Positions 34,861 to 44,263 of a stretch of 64,000 bases of DNA are shown one piece after another (positions within the stretch are counted from its first letter, which is position 1; every line of letters begins with the position of its first letter). Under the pieces are notes generated by a model. The model made no database searches. It had not been told where the DNA came from and saw only the letters and a program-made list of their open reading frames with translations. The stretch comes from Bacillus alkalicellulosilyticus (GTDB lineage: Bacteria > Bacillota > Bacilli > Bacillales > Bacillaceae_F). Location: assembly GCF_002019795.1 (NCBI RefSeq), contig NZ_KV917381.1, positions 2,822,068 through 2,886,067 on the forward strand, in the 5' to 3' direction. A program made the position numbers and the translations under genes.

Positions 34861-35640
34861 TTAGTGTACATAGGGATTTTCTGGCATTTCAGTTTTCTCC
34901 CATTCATGAACAAGAACATATGGCATTTTCCCTTTCGGAGTCAACACATATGTCAATTCCCCTTGAATCGTTACCCATGCATCCTCTCCACTTATATGTG
35001 GTAGGTCCTGAAATTCACTGATAAACTGAATAATTCTCGCATCAGCGATACAATGAGTCACGACAAATCTAGAAATCATAAACTGATTTTCTTCTAGGCC
35101 ATCCGCTTTATGAAGCATACCGCTTAGTTTGATTGTTTTTCCAGCATACTTTTTTGGCTCTTGGTAGATTTGATTTGTCATTTCCGAAAAATTATCATTA
35201 GTTAAGATAACTATTTTTTCTTTCTGACCATGATTACTTGTGGCCACTTGATCTAGCACTGGTATGACCGTTCGATTCATAGCTATTGAATGGTCTAGCG
35301 TTTGGATAGGCAAAAAGAAACTCGCTACTAAAATGAAGAGAAACCCACCATAGGTAAAAAATGATTTAGCAGAAAAAAAGGTTGTTTTTTCATGACCACA
35401 CCCAAAATACGCACACATCTCATCATGTTCATCATCTCTTTTCGGTGTCCAAATGGCTTTGGCTTCTAAAAAAAATAAAAATAATAGAATGATGGAGGCT
35501 ATTTGTGTTAAGACGATATACTCTGAATGAAGAAATTGTAATAAAGCTCCCGTGGCATCAAGGTAAAAAATCATCGCTGCCAAACAAGCTAATAACAAGG
35601 CACGAAAAAATCTATCACTATGAAACGTCAACACGTTCAA
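34861..35640 (-). CDS. ycgQ: YcgQ family protein (DUF1980/TIGR03943)
   Basis: A 259-residue protein with three or four N-terminal helices, then an extracytoplasmic domain. The opening RFFRALLLACLAAMIFYLDATGALLQFLHSEYIVLTQ and CAYFGCGHEK fit the YcgQ family. It overlaps or abuts YcgR (5 bp), and the pair is always together, so a joint envelope or metal-related role is likely; the exact function is unknown. Cys-rich segments (CAYFGC) may bind metal. Confidence 0.85.
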   Translation of the reverse strand: MNVLTFHSDRFFRALLLACLAAMIFYLDATGALLQFLHSEYIVLTQIASIILLFLFFLEAKAIWTPKRDDEHDEMCAYFGCGHEKTTFFSAKSFFTYGGFLFILVASFFLPIQTLDHSIAMNRTVIPVLDQVATSNHGQKEKIVILTNDNFSEMTNQIYQEPKKYAGKTIKLSGMLHKADGLEENQFMISRFVVTHCIADARIIQFISEFQDLPHISGEDAWVTIQGELTYVLTPKGKMPYVLVHEWEKTEMPENPYVH

Positions 35641-35644
35641 CTCC

Positions 35645-36628
35645 TTACAGTATGATAACTACTGAAAATACAACGACCGTGATCGCAATCATAAGAAATA
35701 AAACAAAACGCAATTTAAAAATAGCAGCTAACATGAGCGTGTTCTTCAAATCTAGCATCGGGCCATATAGTAAAAAAGCGAGTAAACTTTCTTTTGGCAT
35801 AAGGTGTGAAAAGGAAGCGGCAATAAAAGCATCGGCCTCTGAGCAAAGGGAAAGGATATAAGCAAAACCCATCATAACGGCTATAGATACCACTTTACTT
35901 TCGCCAAATACAAAAAAAGTAGAGCTTGAGAGATACGTTTGGACAATGGCTGCCAGAAGAGCCCCTAAAATAAAAAACTTACTCATTTCAAAAAATTCTT
36001 CGATCGCATGTTTCCCCATATATGTGAACCTTTTTGATAAAGGAGGGGTCAAACGGGTTGATACTTGTAGTGTTTCTTTTGTATGTTTGAGTTCAGGTCC
36101 TTTATTATAAAACAAATACACTAAGAATGCGATGATACAGGCAGCAATAAACCCAAGCGAAAACCGCCACACCATCATCATGACATCATGTCCAAAAGCG
36201 ACGTATGTTGAAAATGCAACTAAAGGATTAATTAAGGGACCCGTAAGCATAAACGCAATTGCACCATAAAGAGGAACCCCTTTTCGAAGAAGACGGCGGA
36301 TGATAGGAACAATCCCACACTCACAGGCAGGGAAAATCGCACCTAAGGAACAACCAGCAATAATGGTGAGAATCGGATGCTTAGGAAGCAGCTTTTGAAT
36401 GTGTTCTTCTCTAACAAACACTTGGATGACTCCGGAGATTAATACTCCTGCTAACAAAAAGGGAATCGCTTCAAAAAACAAACTCAAAAATAATGAGACC
36501 ATGATTAAAAAGGAGCCAGATAAAAAACTTTCCTCCCATGTATAAGGGGCGACGTAAAATAAAATGAGTGCTACGACTGCCAATATAAAAAACAATGATA
36601 TGTCATTTACTACTTGTATCCGCTTCAT
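35645..36628 (-). CDS. ycgR: YcgR permease (DUF318/ArsP_1 family)
   Basis: A 327-residue membrane permease with eight helices. GCSLGAIFPACECGIVPIIRRLL and the second half GFAYILSLCSEADAFIAASF are the paired Cys-bearing repeats of the ArsP_1/DUF318 family, which exports organoarsenical or other thiol-reactive compounds in some members. The ATG has GGAGG 7 bp upstream. It is translationally linked to YcgQ. The 52-bp repeat array begins 105 bp upstream of its start. Confidence 0.88.
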   Translation of the reverse strand: MKRIQVVNDISLFFILAVVALILFYVAPYTWEESFLSGSFLIMVSLFLSLFFEAIPFLLAGVLISGVIQVFVREEHIQKLLPKHPILTIIAGCSLGAIFPACECGIVPIIRRLLRKGVPLYGAIAFMLTGPLINPLVAFSTYVAFGHDVMMMVWRFSLGFIAACIIAFLVYLFYNKGPELKHTKETLQVSTRLTPPLSKRFTYMGKHAIEEFFEMSKFFILGALLAAIVQTYLSSSTFFVFGESKVVSIAVMMGFAYILSLCSEADAFIAASFSHLMPKESLLAFLLYGPMLDLKNTLMLAAIFKLRFVLFLMIAITVVVFSVVIIL

Positions 36629-36733
36629 CCATATACCTCCAAATCATCACTATCTTAGATATATGCGGACAAGACTAATTTTGAACTAAAACTAAAAGAA
36701 AATGGAAAAATTAGTTTCTTTGTATTGTCATTC

Positions 36734-37383
36734 GGTAACGATTATTTCTATTCGTTACCCTCTCGACCCTTTTCTACTGCCCCTAGGTAACGATTATTTC
36801 TATTCTTTACCCTCTCGACCCTTTTCTATTGCCCTTCGGTAACGATTATTTCTATTCGTTACCCTCTCGACCCTTTTCTATTGCCCTTCGGTAACGATTA
36901 TTCCTATTCGTTACCCGCTTGACCCTTTTCTACTGCCCTTCGGTAACGATTATTTCTATTCGTTACCCTCTCGACCCTTTTCTACTGTCATTCGGTAACG
37001 ATTATCCCTATTCGTTACCCGCTCGACCCTTTTCTACTGTCCCTAGGTAACGATTATTTCTATTCGTTACCCTCTCGACCCTTTTCTACTGTCATTCGGT
37101 AACGATTATCCCTATTCGTTACCCGCTCGACCCTTTTCTACTGCCCTTCGGTAACGATTATTCCTATTCGTTACCCGCTTGACCCTTTTCTACTGCCCTT
37201 CGGTAACGATTATTTCTATTCGTTACCCTCTCGACCCTTTTCTACTGTCCCTAGGTAACGATTATCCCTATTCGTTACCCGCTCGACCCTTTTCTACTGT
37301 CCCTAGGTAACGATTATCCCTATTCGTTACCCGCTCGACCCTTTTGTACTTCCCTCTGGTAACGATTATTCCTTTTCGTTACC
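36734..37383. repeat. Tandem array A: 13 units, exact 52-bp period, hairpin in each
   Basis: Units begin (GGTAACG) at 36734, 36786, 36838, 36890, 36942, 36994, 37046, 37098, 37150, 37202, 37254, 37306 and 37358: twelve intervals of exactly 52 bp. Each has a 26-bp palindrome (GGTAACGA-10-TCGTTACC) and a 26-bp linker near CTCTCGACCCTTTTCTACTG. Linkers end in CCCTTC, TCATTC or TCCCTA, and loops read TTATTTCTAT, TTATTCCTAT or TTATCCCTAT. A degenerate fourteenth unit may run to about 37425. It lies between a terminator and the ycgR promoter region and has no coding frame. Confidence 0.95.
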
Positions 37384-37445
37384 TCTCCTCCCTTTTGGGA
37401 AGGCACTTCGGGCACGATAATTATGTGTACGCTCCAAAAAAAAGA

Positions 37446-37479
37446 AAAACCTCTTGCTTGAAACAGCAAGAGGTTTTTT
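37446..37479. terminator. Terminator of the flavin reductase-like gene
   Basis: AAACCTCTTGCT-TGAAAC-AGCAAGAGGTTT is a perfect stem with A/T tracts on both sides. Confidence 0.9.
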
Positions 37480-37490
37480 CATAATAGATT

Positions 37491-38105
37491 TTATAAAGTG
37501 GGCCTTGGTAAAGAAAAGGTTTTTCCAATCTTCCCATAGTCTGCTCCACCTAATCGTGACAAAGGATCTAACAAATTAACATCGACAATGCCTTCGTTTA
37601 TAATTGCATCATCAATTGAATAATGCACCACCCGTCCAATTATTAAATCTGATGCGGGTTCCTCATTTTTTCCTCCGAGCGGAATGATTTGCTCTAATGT
37701 ACATTCCAACCGGACTTTTGCCTCTTTAATGGATGGCACTGTGACAATTTGACTATCTATTGTTTCTAATTTGGCCTCTTGCACTTCACTGACATCAGGT
37801 GGATACGGTGCGGCTGTTTGGTTTAGTTGATGAACTAAATCCTCGCTAACAATATGAACCACAAATTCCTTTTTCGTCGCAATGTTTCGTGCTGTATCCT
37901 TTTGTTCTCCCGTAGCTTTGCGACCAACAGCTATACTGAGGAGAGGTGGTTCAGCTGTGACAATATTAAAAAAACTAAATGGCGCAGCATTAACCGTTCC
38001 ACCTTCCGTAATACTTGTAACAAACGCAATTGGTCGTGGTAGCACCGTTGATATAAGAAGGGAATAATGTTCCTTCCTTGATAATCCTTTAGCATCTATT
38101 TCCAT
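37491..38105 (-). CDS. Flavin reductase-like (FMN-binding split-barrel) protein
   Basis: A 204-residue DIM6/NTAB-type flavoprotein. STVLPRPIAFVTSITEGGTVNAAPFSFFN, PPLLSIAVG and EFVVHIVSEDL are the FMN-binding signature. It may reduce flavin for a monooxygenase or act on an unknown substrate. The ATG at 38105 has GGGTGAT upstream; the longer frame runs into the end of the neighbouring hydrolase gene, so I rejected it. No oxygenase partner is next to it. Confidence 0.85.
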   Translation of the reverse strand: MEIDAKGLSRKEHYSLLISTVLPRPIAFVTSITEGGTVNAAPFSFFNIVTAEPPLLSIAVGRKATGEQKDTARNIATKKEFVVHIVSEDLVHQLNQTAAPYPPDVSEVQEAKLETIDSQIVTVPSIKEAKVRLECTLEQIIPLGGKNEEPASDLIIGRVVHYSIDDAIINEGIVDVNLLDPLSRLGGADYGKIGKTFSLPRPTL

Positions 38106-38190
38106 ATTATCACCCAGTTTAATCGTACCATAGAGAAGCTGTCTTACTCCACGATTTAGATTCCTACATCGTAGGTTGTTGTAAGTTAAA

Positions 38191-39030
38191 TCAAATAAAC
38201 TGTAACATTCGTTCCACGACTTCATCTGGTCGTTCTTCTGGGAGAAGGTGTCCAGTCTTCTCATACCCATATAATGTCGCATTAGGAAGGTCATGGTCCA
38301 ATCTTTTACCAATTCGGAATGGGATTATCTCATCCTCCTTACCCCATAAAAGTAAAGCGGGTTGTGTAATCAAATGTAATTGTTCAGATGTTAAATCACC
38401 TTCGCGATGGCGAGCTAGCCGGATGAGCGCTTCATAAAAACCCTCATCTTTAAAAGCCCTAGTGTATTCTTTTACAGAATTATCGTTAACAGCCGTTTTA
38501 TCATAAACTACATGACTAAGAGCTTCCTTATAATTTCGTTTTTCAAAATACCACTTTAACACCTTTGGGGAAAAAGGTAGATATGAAGCAAATAAATAGT
38601 GCTTCTTCACTCTTTTCAAGTAACCAGAGCTGGACATTAGTACAATTTTTTTGACCTGTTCCGGCTTCTGTTTTGCCATGTATAGAGCGACTTGCCCTCC
38701 CATAGAATGACCGACCACGATGGTTTCTTTCACCTGTAACTTATCAAGAAATGTAAAAAGAAGAGCCGCATAGCTTTCAAACGAATAGGTAAACGTTTTT
38801 GATTTCTCGCTTTTCCCAAATCCCGGTAAATCAACAGCGATGACAGGATATTCTTCACTCAACTTTGGCATAATGTAGCGAAAGCAATACGAGCAAGAGA
38901 TAAAGCCATGGATTAATAAGATGACTGGGCCTTCCTTAGCTTGGTTACCACGTAAATATTCGTAATGCAACTTAACACCACCGATCACCATTGCATCTTT
39001 GTTGGAAAAATCTTGTTTTTGCATATGCAT
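38191..39030 (-). CDS. Alpha/beta hydrolase
   Basis: A 279-residue cytosolic hydrolase. Nucleophile motif VGHSMGG, the oxyanion segment LLIHGFISCSY, the acid in WGKEDEIIP and His in KTGHLLPEE complete the triad. The form is that of general esterase or epoxide hydrolase/MhpC-like enzymes. It precedes the flavin reductase gene by about 85 bp on the same strand and may be in one operon. Start: ATG with GGGGGAT upstream. The substrate is unknown. Confidence 0.9.
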   Translation of the reverse strand: MHMQKQDFSNKDAMVIGGVKLHYEYLRGNQAKEGPVILLIHGFISCSYCFRYIMPKLSEEYPVIAVDLPGFGKSEKSKTFTYSFESYAALLFTFLDKLQVKETIVVGHSMGGQVALYMAKQKPEQVKKIVLMSSSGYLKRVKKHYLFASYLPFSPKVLKWYFEKRNYKEALSHVVYDKTAVNDNSVKEYTRAFKDEGFYEALIRLARHREGDLTSEQLHLITQPALLLWGKEDEIIPFRIGKRLDHDLPNATLYGYEKTGHLLPEERPDEVVERMLQFI

Positions 39031-39153
39031 TTATTATCCCCCTCTCTTAGCATTCTTTTGTATAGTTTTACCAACTTCACCAAAAAGTATAGTTTGTTTT
39101 TCGTAAACATTGCTTAGTTTTTTTATCGTTTTTTTTCTTATTAACGGAAAAAG

Positions 39154-39190
39154 AACCCATGCAATGTGACGATTGCCACAAACATGGGTT
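39154..39190 (-). terminator. Terminator of the ATPase gene
   Basis: AACCCATG pairs with CATGGGTT and is followed on the minus strand by CTTTTTCC. Confidence 0.65.
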
Positions 39191-39218
39191 TATACTTGTA
39201 ACCGAATGCTCCACACGT

Positions 39219-40310
39219 TTAATCAAGTGAACTCATAATTAAAGTAACCATTTGCTGTTCTAACGTGGCAAGCTGTTCTTGGTCAATGGCAGAATCATGA
39301 TACGAGTCAATAACATCCTGCACTTCAGCCGCTTTTCGTAAATGCATCGTACCTTTTTTCATGCGTTCTTTATACTCGGACTCGCATTCTTTTATTTCTG
39401 TCATTCGTTCAACTTCAATTTGTGGGTTCACACACAATTCAAACATATCAATAACTTCATCCGTTTCCCTTGTAGGGTCAATGACATGAGGCGCTGTTCC
39501 ATCAAGAATAGCGATTTGCAATTCTTCGATAATAATCATATCGTAGCTATTTGGGTCAAATCCACATAAAAAGTAGGTAACTGACATCCCTCTTTTTTTC
39601 GCTTGGTTCGCAACTCTCTTCATTAACGTTGATTTCCCGCATCCTGACCGACCTTTAATAATATAACGTTTGTTTAATCCTACCGTCAGCTCATCAATAA
39701 AATGCACAGCTCCTTTTGGAGTAGCTGCCCCAAAGAAAATGGTTTCTTCTTTTCCAGTCGATTGGTCATTTGGTGGACTCGGAAATAACGATGTAATTAA
39801 ATCATCTGTCACTTCATCTGCCTTTGGAAAACTCATAGCACTTAAATAAATTTCCTCTTTTCTTTCATGAAAATGCTTCGCATCAGCAAATGTCTCATAA
39901 GCTGATTGAATGTGATAATCACGTTCTTTCTCAAGCTGTTTCATATGCTGGATCACTCGTTGAAGGTTATCTTTATCATATGCTTTTGTAAAATGGATAA
40001 CTACGACTCTTTGTTCAGTAAATGTTCGCCCAAGCTTTGAAACAAGGTCGTTAGAAACAACAGCTACTTTATACGCTGGGAAGCGAAGACCTTCAATTAA
40101 ATCGTTATTACTAGGTGAATGTAAATAATCAACATGAAAGCCTTGTTCTTCACATAACCCTCCCAATCTAAGTAACTCATGGTTTGTTTGCGATATTGAT
40201 AGTCCTTTTAAAACAAAAATACAATCTAAATCTTTACTTAGTTCTGGAAGGACTGAAAAAAAGCCGTTTCTTGTGTGACCGCTAACATAATAATGTCTTA
40301 CTTTATTCAT
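39219..40310 (-). CDS. P-loop ATPase of the PRK06851 type
   Basis: A 363-residue cytosolic protein with a late Walker A, IIKGRSGCGKSTLMKRVANQA (about residue 210), and an N-terminal half of another fold. The gene matches the PRK06851/YpjA-like group, whose role is unknown. I chose the ATG at 40310 (MNKVRHYYVSG) because GGAGG lies 7 bp upstream. Sequence around IIIEELQIAILDGTAPHVIDPT suggests Walker B and sensor elements. It is a single gene, divergent from the HD-GYP gene. Confidence 0.75.
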   Translation of the reverse strand: MNKVRHYYVSGHTRNGFFSVLPELSKDLDCIFVLKGLSISQTNHELLRLGGLCEEQGFHVDYLHSPSNNDLIEGLRFPAYKVAVVSNDLVSKLGRTFTEQRVVVIHFTKAYDKDNLQRVIQHMKQLEKERDYHIQSAYETFADAKHFHERKEEIYLSAMSFPKADEVTDDLITSLFPSPPNDQSTGKEETIFFGAATPKGAVHFIDELTVGLNKRYIIKGRSGCGKSTLMKRVANQAKKRGMSVTYFLCGFDPNSYDMIIIEELQIAILDGTAPHVIDPTRETDEVIDMFELCVNPQIEVERMTEIKECESEYKERMKKGTMHLRKAAEVQDVIDSYHDSAIDQEQLATLEQQMVTLIMSSLD

Positions 40311-40364
40311 AAGCGCGCCTCCAATAAAAATATATTTCAAATACAGAAAAGACCAATAGATTAC

Positions 40365-40393
40365 TTGACAATAACCTAGTAAAATAGACTAAT
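40365..40393 (+). promoter_or_regulatory. Candidate sigma-A promoter of the HD-GYP gene
   Basis: A consensus -35 TTGACA is followed after 17 bp by ACTAAT (4 of 6). The leader would be about 70 nt. Confidence 0.4.
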
Positions 40394-40468
40394 ACCTAAT
40401 GTAAAGCTATGCTAGAAAAAAGAAAACGTGACAGTCCACGACTAATCAATTGAGAAAGTTGGAGCAAG

Positions 40469-41989
40469 ATGCTTTATCAAAAATTTATACTTTCCTTATT
40501 AAAAAACTATATTATTGGTTCCATTTTCGCTGTTTTTGGAATTGGCAGTGTATTAATGTTTACAACGACTCAAATAGAACCCAAAATTATTTTACTGCTT
40601 TTTCTTATCATATGTGTCTCAGTTTTCATCATGTTCATTTCTGAATATTTAGTATTTAGAACTCATATGAAACCCATTAAAACGGCATTGTTATCAGAAA
40701 ATCCTTCTTTAGACGACCTAATAACTGCCTATAATCAAACCCATCGTTTTCCAAATAAATCTGTGCTACGAATTCTAGGACCACACTTACTCGGTTTTGC
40801 TTTACCCGCAGTTTGTTTAAGCCTTACTTTTATTTGGTTAGGATACCTTCAACTTGATTATATTTACATTTATTATGCACTCATTGGTGCGGTTTTGGTT
40901 GCTTTCATGCATGCAATTATTGAATATTTTCATACTAGTTTTGCGATCGAGCCCGTCCTAGAGCAGCTTTATTCAAAAGCGGAAGAGCTTCATGGTGAAA
41001 CGTTATCAAATAATCTTGTTTTGCACATTTCATTGAAAACAATCATTCAATTAAGTGCGATTTACTTGAGTGTATTTCCTTTAATGCTATTAGGAATAAT
41101 TACCCACTCTAGGTATATGTATTTACAGGTTGAGGTTACGTTGGGTTACTGGTTTTCTTTTGCATTAATTGTTGCAGTGAGTGTGGGAATGGCGCTATAC
41201 AGTGGGTCTCTTCTCTATAAGTCTTTGACTAATCCTGTGAATCACCTTAAAGAAAACATGAAAAAAGTAGAGAGCGGACAATTAACGATAAAAGTGAATG
41301 ACTATTATTCTGATGAATTCTCTGGTCTCATCTTCGGCTTTAATCACATGGTTCAAGGATTGAATGAGAGAGATAGAATAAACCGTCAATTAAATGAAAG
41401 TTTTATCACAACGTTAGCCGTTGCCTTAGATGCCCGTGATGCCTATACCGCCGGACATTCCGAGCGTGTGGCGACATATGCAGTGGAAATCGGCAAGAGA
41501 GCACAGCTATCAGATAATGACCTTCAACTTCTAAAGGTAACGGCTCTGTTGCATGATATCGGAAAAATTGGTGTAAGTGACAGTGTTCTTTTAAAGGATG
41601 GACCATTAACCGAAGAAGAATTTCTGGAAATCAAAAAGCATCCATTGCTCGGGATTGAAATTCTTACGCAAGTGAAACCTGTTGAAGTCATGGAACCTTA
41701 TTTACCAGGGGTCCGCTCACATCATGAACGGATTGATGGAAAAGGCTACCCTGACCAATTAACAGGGGACGACATCCCTTTAATGGGACGGATTTTAGCC
41801 GTAGCAGATGCCTTTGATGCTATGACTTCAGACCGTCCTTATCGAAAAGGCATGACAGTGGAAAGAGCTTTACTAATTCTTTCTAATGGGAAAGGAACTC
41901 AATGGGAAGCTGACTTCGTTGATTACTTAAGACAATGGATAGAAGAAGAAAAAATCACTCTACAACCAAAAGTAGAACAAGTAGGATAA
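40469..41989 (+). CDS. Membrane HD-GYP phosphodiesterase with HAMP
   Basis: A 506-residue integral membrane protein with several helices (about 14-65, 100-150, 190-255), a HAMP linker (about 245-305) and a C-terminal HD-GYP domain. Catalytic motifs: HDIGKIG, HHERIDGKGYP and the intervening RPYRKG. It should degrade cyclic di-GMP. Start: ATG with GGAG close upstream. A second HD-GYP protein lies at 45056-46051. A large terminator hairpin and a dispersed element follow. Confidence 0.93.
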   Translation: MLYQKFILSLLKNYIIGSIFAVFGIGSVLMFTTTQIEPKIILLLFLIICVSVFIMFISEYLVFRTHMKPIKTALLSENPSLDDLITAYNQTHRFPNKSVLRILGPHLLGFALPAVCLSLTFIWLGYLQLDYIYIYYALIGAVLVAFMHAIIEYFHTSFAIEPVLEQLYSKAEELHGETLSNNLVLHISLKTIIQLSAIYLSVFPLMLLGIITHSRYMYLQVEVTLGYWFSFALIVAVSVGMALYSGSLLYKSLTNPVNHLKENMKKVESGQLTIKVNDYYSDEFSGLIFGFNHMVQGLNERDRINRQLNESFITTLAVALDARDAYTAGHSERVATYAVEIGKRAQLSDNDLQLLKVTALLHDIGKIGVSDSVLLKDGPLTEEEFLEIKKHPLLGIEILTQVKPVEVMEPYLPGVRSHHERIDGKGYPDQLTGDDIPLMGRILAVADAFDAMTSDRPYRKGMTVERALLILSNGKGTQWEADFVDYLRQWIEEEKITLQPKVEQVG

Positions 41990-42000
41990 AAAGAGGTTGT

Positions 42001-42028
42001 GAAAAAAGGTGAAAAACAACCTTTTTTC
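42001..42028. terminator. Hairpin at the start of the copy-6 element
   Basis: GAAAAAAGGT-GAAAAACA-ACCTTTTTTC is a perfect 10-bp stem with the shared AAGGT/ACCTT loop edge. Confidence 0.6.
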
Positions 42029-42109
42029 AATGGCTTCACACGCCACAATCCAGTTGTTAGAAAACCACTCACAACTGGATTTAAAGAGGGTGGCGGTTAC
42101 GCTCATTGC
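42028..42109. repeat. Dispersed structured element, copy 6
   Basis: The ends CAATGGCTTC and CGCTCATTGC form the terminal inverted repeat. The interior TTAGAAAACCACTCACAAC and GTGGCGGTTACGC is shared with 12134-12246. It is flanked by two similar hairpins. Confidence 0.7.
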
Positions 42110-42110
42110 T

Positions 42111-42159
42111 AAGAGGTTGTGAAAAAAAGGTGAAAAACAACCTTTTTTCACAACCTCTT
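42111..42159. terminator. Large terminator hairpin between convergent genes
   Basis: AAGAGGTTGTGAAAAAA(A)GGT pairs with ACCTTTTTTCACAACCTCTT across a GAAAAACA loop. Confidence 0.85.
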
Positions 42160-42162
42160 AAA

Positions 42163-42852
42163 TTAGTTATTGATGTCCTTTCTAATATCTAGATACACTT
42201 TTCCTAATTGGTCAATTTGTGCAAAGAAAACATCATCTACTCTTCGTACGTTGTGCTCTTGAAGAATCCTCTCGACCCACTCCTGGTCCTTACCCATGAT
42301 TTTTAAACTATCATGCAAAATTTGACCATCAATAATAAAAGCTTCCGCACTTCCCCTGCTTAGTTGAACATTGTTAACATCCTTTTGCATCGCTTCTAAA
42401 AATTGAGGTTTCTTTAATACCGAAACAGTTCCATCTGTTTCTAATATAGCAGATTGGACATAATCAAGATAAAATACCCCTTTTTTACGAAGATGAGCAA
42501 GAAGGTTGTCCATCGTCATTCGAGTTTTTCTAAGGCCTTCTTCAAGAATTTGGCCATCTTTTATGATGTATGTAGGTTCATCTTCTAGAAGTTTTCGTCC
42601 TCGTAAACTTTTCATCGCAATTACATTTGTCAAAAATGTATACAAGCAAAAAAGAATGAGTCCAGTCATTCCAATGACGATTGACACTTCATGCATAAGC
42701 AACGAACTGGCAACGATCGACCCAATTGTTATCCCTGCTACGAAATCAAAAAATGTCATTTGTGATATAAGCTTTTTATTCAAAAGACGGCACAGCGTAT
42801 AAAGAATGATAAAGCCTATTGTAGTTCGAATTATCATTTCTGTGATTGTCAT
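42163..42852 (-). CDS. DUF421/YetF-family membrane protein
   Basis: A 229-residue protein with three N-terminal membrane helices and a cytoplasmic C-terminal domain. RTTIGFIILYTLCRLLNKK, FDFVAGITIGSIVASSLL and EPTYIIKDGQILEEGLRKTRMTMDNLL are the DUF421 hallmarks. A paralogue lies at 56744-57451. Family proteins such as B. subtilis YetF and YdfS are implicated in spore or envelope properties, but the biochemistry is unknown. Confidence 0.88.
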   Translation of the reverse strand: MTITEMIIRTTIGFIILYTLCRLLNKKLISQMTFFDFVAGITIGSIVASSLLMHEVSIVIGMTGLILFCLYTFLTNVIAMKSLRGRKLLEDEPTYIIKDGQILEEGLRKTRMTMDNLLAHLRKKGVFYLDYVQSAILETDGTVSVLKKPQFLEAMQKDVNNVQLSRGSAEAFIIDGQILHDSLKIMGKDQEWVERILQEHNVRRVDDVFFAQIDQLGKVYLDIRKDINN

Positions 42853-43023
42853 AGTAATTCAACTCCAATGACCATTTCCTTTTACTCTTTTTCTGATGGT
42901 ATTATTCTCTCCTCTGTTCTTCTATATACAAATAAAGCACATACATACATTAAATGGGAGATTTATGGAATAAAAAGAGGCTGAAACAAAAAGGTCACCC
43001 CCTTTGCCACCCTCTAACAAAGC

Positions 43024-43938
43024 TTATATTGAAAATAAATCATACGGTGTTTCTTGATATACATAGTAGTTCAACCAGTTTGAAAACAGCAAATTCGAAT
43101 GCGCTCTCCACCGTAATACCGGTGCATTGGCAGGATTGTTTTCCGGGAAATAGTTTAATGGTATATCAATTTGTAATCCTTTGTCCAAATCGCGTTGATA
43201 CTCCTCCTGCAATGTACAACAGTCATACTCTGAATGGCCCGTTACAAAGATTTGTTTTCCATTTTTTGAAGCTACAATATAAATGCCAGCTTCCTCTGAT
43301 TCACTTAGAATTTCTAAGTCTGGCACTTTCTCAATATCTTCACGACGTACTTCGGAATGACGTGAATGAGGTGCTAAGTAGATGTCATCAAACCCACGAA
43401 GAAGCTTTACATTGCTTACTTTTACAAGGTGAGGAAAGACACCAAACATTTTAGTATCAAGCATATGTTTAGGAACATTGTAATGATGATATAGTCCAGC
43501 TAAAGCTCCCCAACAAATATGTAAGGTTGAGGTGACATGAGTTACACTCCAATCCATGATACGTTGTAGCTCTTCCCAATAATTCACTTCCTCGAACTCC
43601 ATCTTTTCAACAGGCGCTCCTGTAATGATAAGACCATCAAAACGATATTCCTTTATTTCATCAAACGTTTTATAAAACGAAGACAAATGTTCCTGCGATG
43701 TATTTTTGGATACATGCGAATCCGGATAAATAAAAACGACATCCACTTGTAAGGGGGTGTTCCCCAATAATCGAAGAATTTGTGATTCTGTCGTCTCTTT
43801 AACTGGCATTAGATTTAAAATCGCTATTTTTAACGGTCGAATATCCTGACGATACGCTCTGCTTTCGTCCATCACGAAAATATTCTCTCGACTTAAAATT
43901 TCTTTAGCTGGTAAATTATCTGGTACTTTAATTGGCAT
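43024..43938 (-). CDS. metAA: Homoserine O-acetyltransferase, MetA family
   Basis: A 304-residue enzyme that acylates homoserine in methionine biosynthesis. Cys142 in HICWGALAG is the acyl-carrying nucleophile; His in PHSRHSE and Glu in GHSEYD complete the triad. The residue after GAPV is Glu111. In B. cereus MetA this position selects acetyl-CoA, whereas Gly gives succinyl-CoA, so the protein is probably an acetyltransferase. The leader is too short for a SAM riboswitch. Start: ATG with GGAGGAG upstream. Confidence 0.95.
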   Translation of the reverse strand: MPIKVPDNLPAKEILSRENIFVMDESRAYRQDIRPLKIAILNLMPVKETTESQILRLLGNTPLQVDVVFIYPDSHVSKNTSQEHLSSFYKTFDEIKEYRFDGLIITGAPVEKMEFEEVNYWEELQRIMDWSVTHVTSTLHICWGALAGLYHHYNVPKHMLDTKMFGVFPHLVKVSNVKLLRGFDDIYLAPHSRHSEVRREDIEKVPDLEILSESEEAGIYIVASKNGKQIFVTGHSEYDCCTLQEEYQRDLDKGLQIDIPLNYFPENNPANAPVLRWRAHSNLLFSNWLNYYVYQETPYDLFSI

Positions 43939-44079
43939 TTGTTACACTCCTCCACTTCAATATTTCTATGCCCACACTTCACATTACCAACGGTCCCTTT
44001 AGTTTGTCTTTTTTCTATAAGGGTAAAATATAGTAAAGTGAACATTATATAAATAACAAGTTACGAAAGGATGGTCGTG

Positions 44080-44181
44080 ATGATCGCAAAAATGATAAGA
44101 AAATTCATCTTACTATTTCTTGCAAAACAAGCTATGCGCTTCTTGAACCAATGGTTGCAAAAAAGAGGTCAAATGCGCTAG
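44080..44181 (+). CDS. Small amphipathic protein, 33 aa
   Basis: The ATG follows AAAGGATGG by a few bases. The product starts MIAKMIRKFILLFLAKQAM and ends QKRGQMR. It is a basic helix with one hydrophobic face and could associate with a membrane. It is 83 bp before the RNase H-like gene. No family is recognised. Confidence 0.45.
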   Translation: MIAKMIRKFILLFLAKQAMRFLNQWLQKRGQMR

Positions 44182-44263
44182 AACTTTACCCTTTTAATTA
44201 AATAAATTATCATGAAATGAAAAAATTCGCAATTTATTTATTTTTTACTTGGAGGGGTATGTA

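Noticed and set aside
36734-37383. Array A as a CRISPR array
   Set aside because: Repeat and linker both recur, so there are no unique spacers, and no cas genes are present. The unit is palindromic and tandem without variable spacers.
38106-38312. Longer N-terminus of the flavin reductase gene
   Set aside because: It would overlap the end of the hydrolase gene, and the proper length for the family is reached from the ATG at 38105.
43939-44079. SAM riboswitch before metA
   Set aside because: The spacer is too short and lacks the usual S-box stems.
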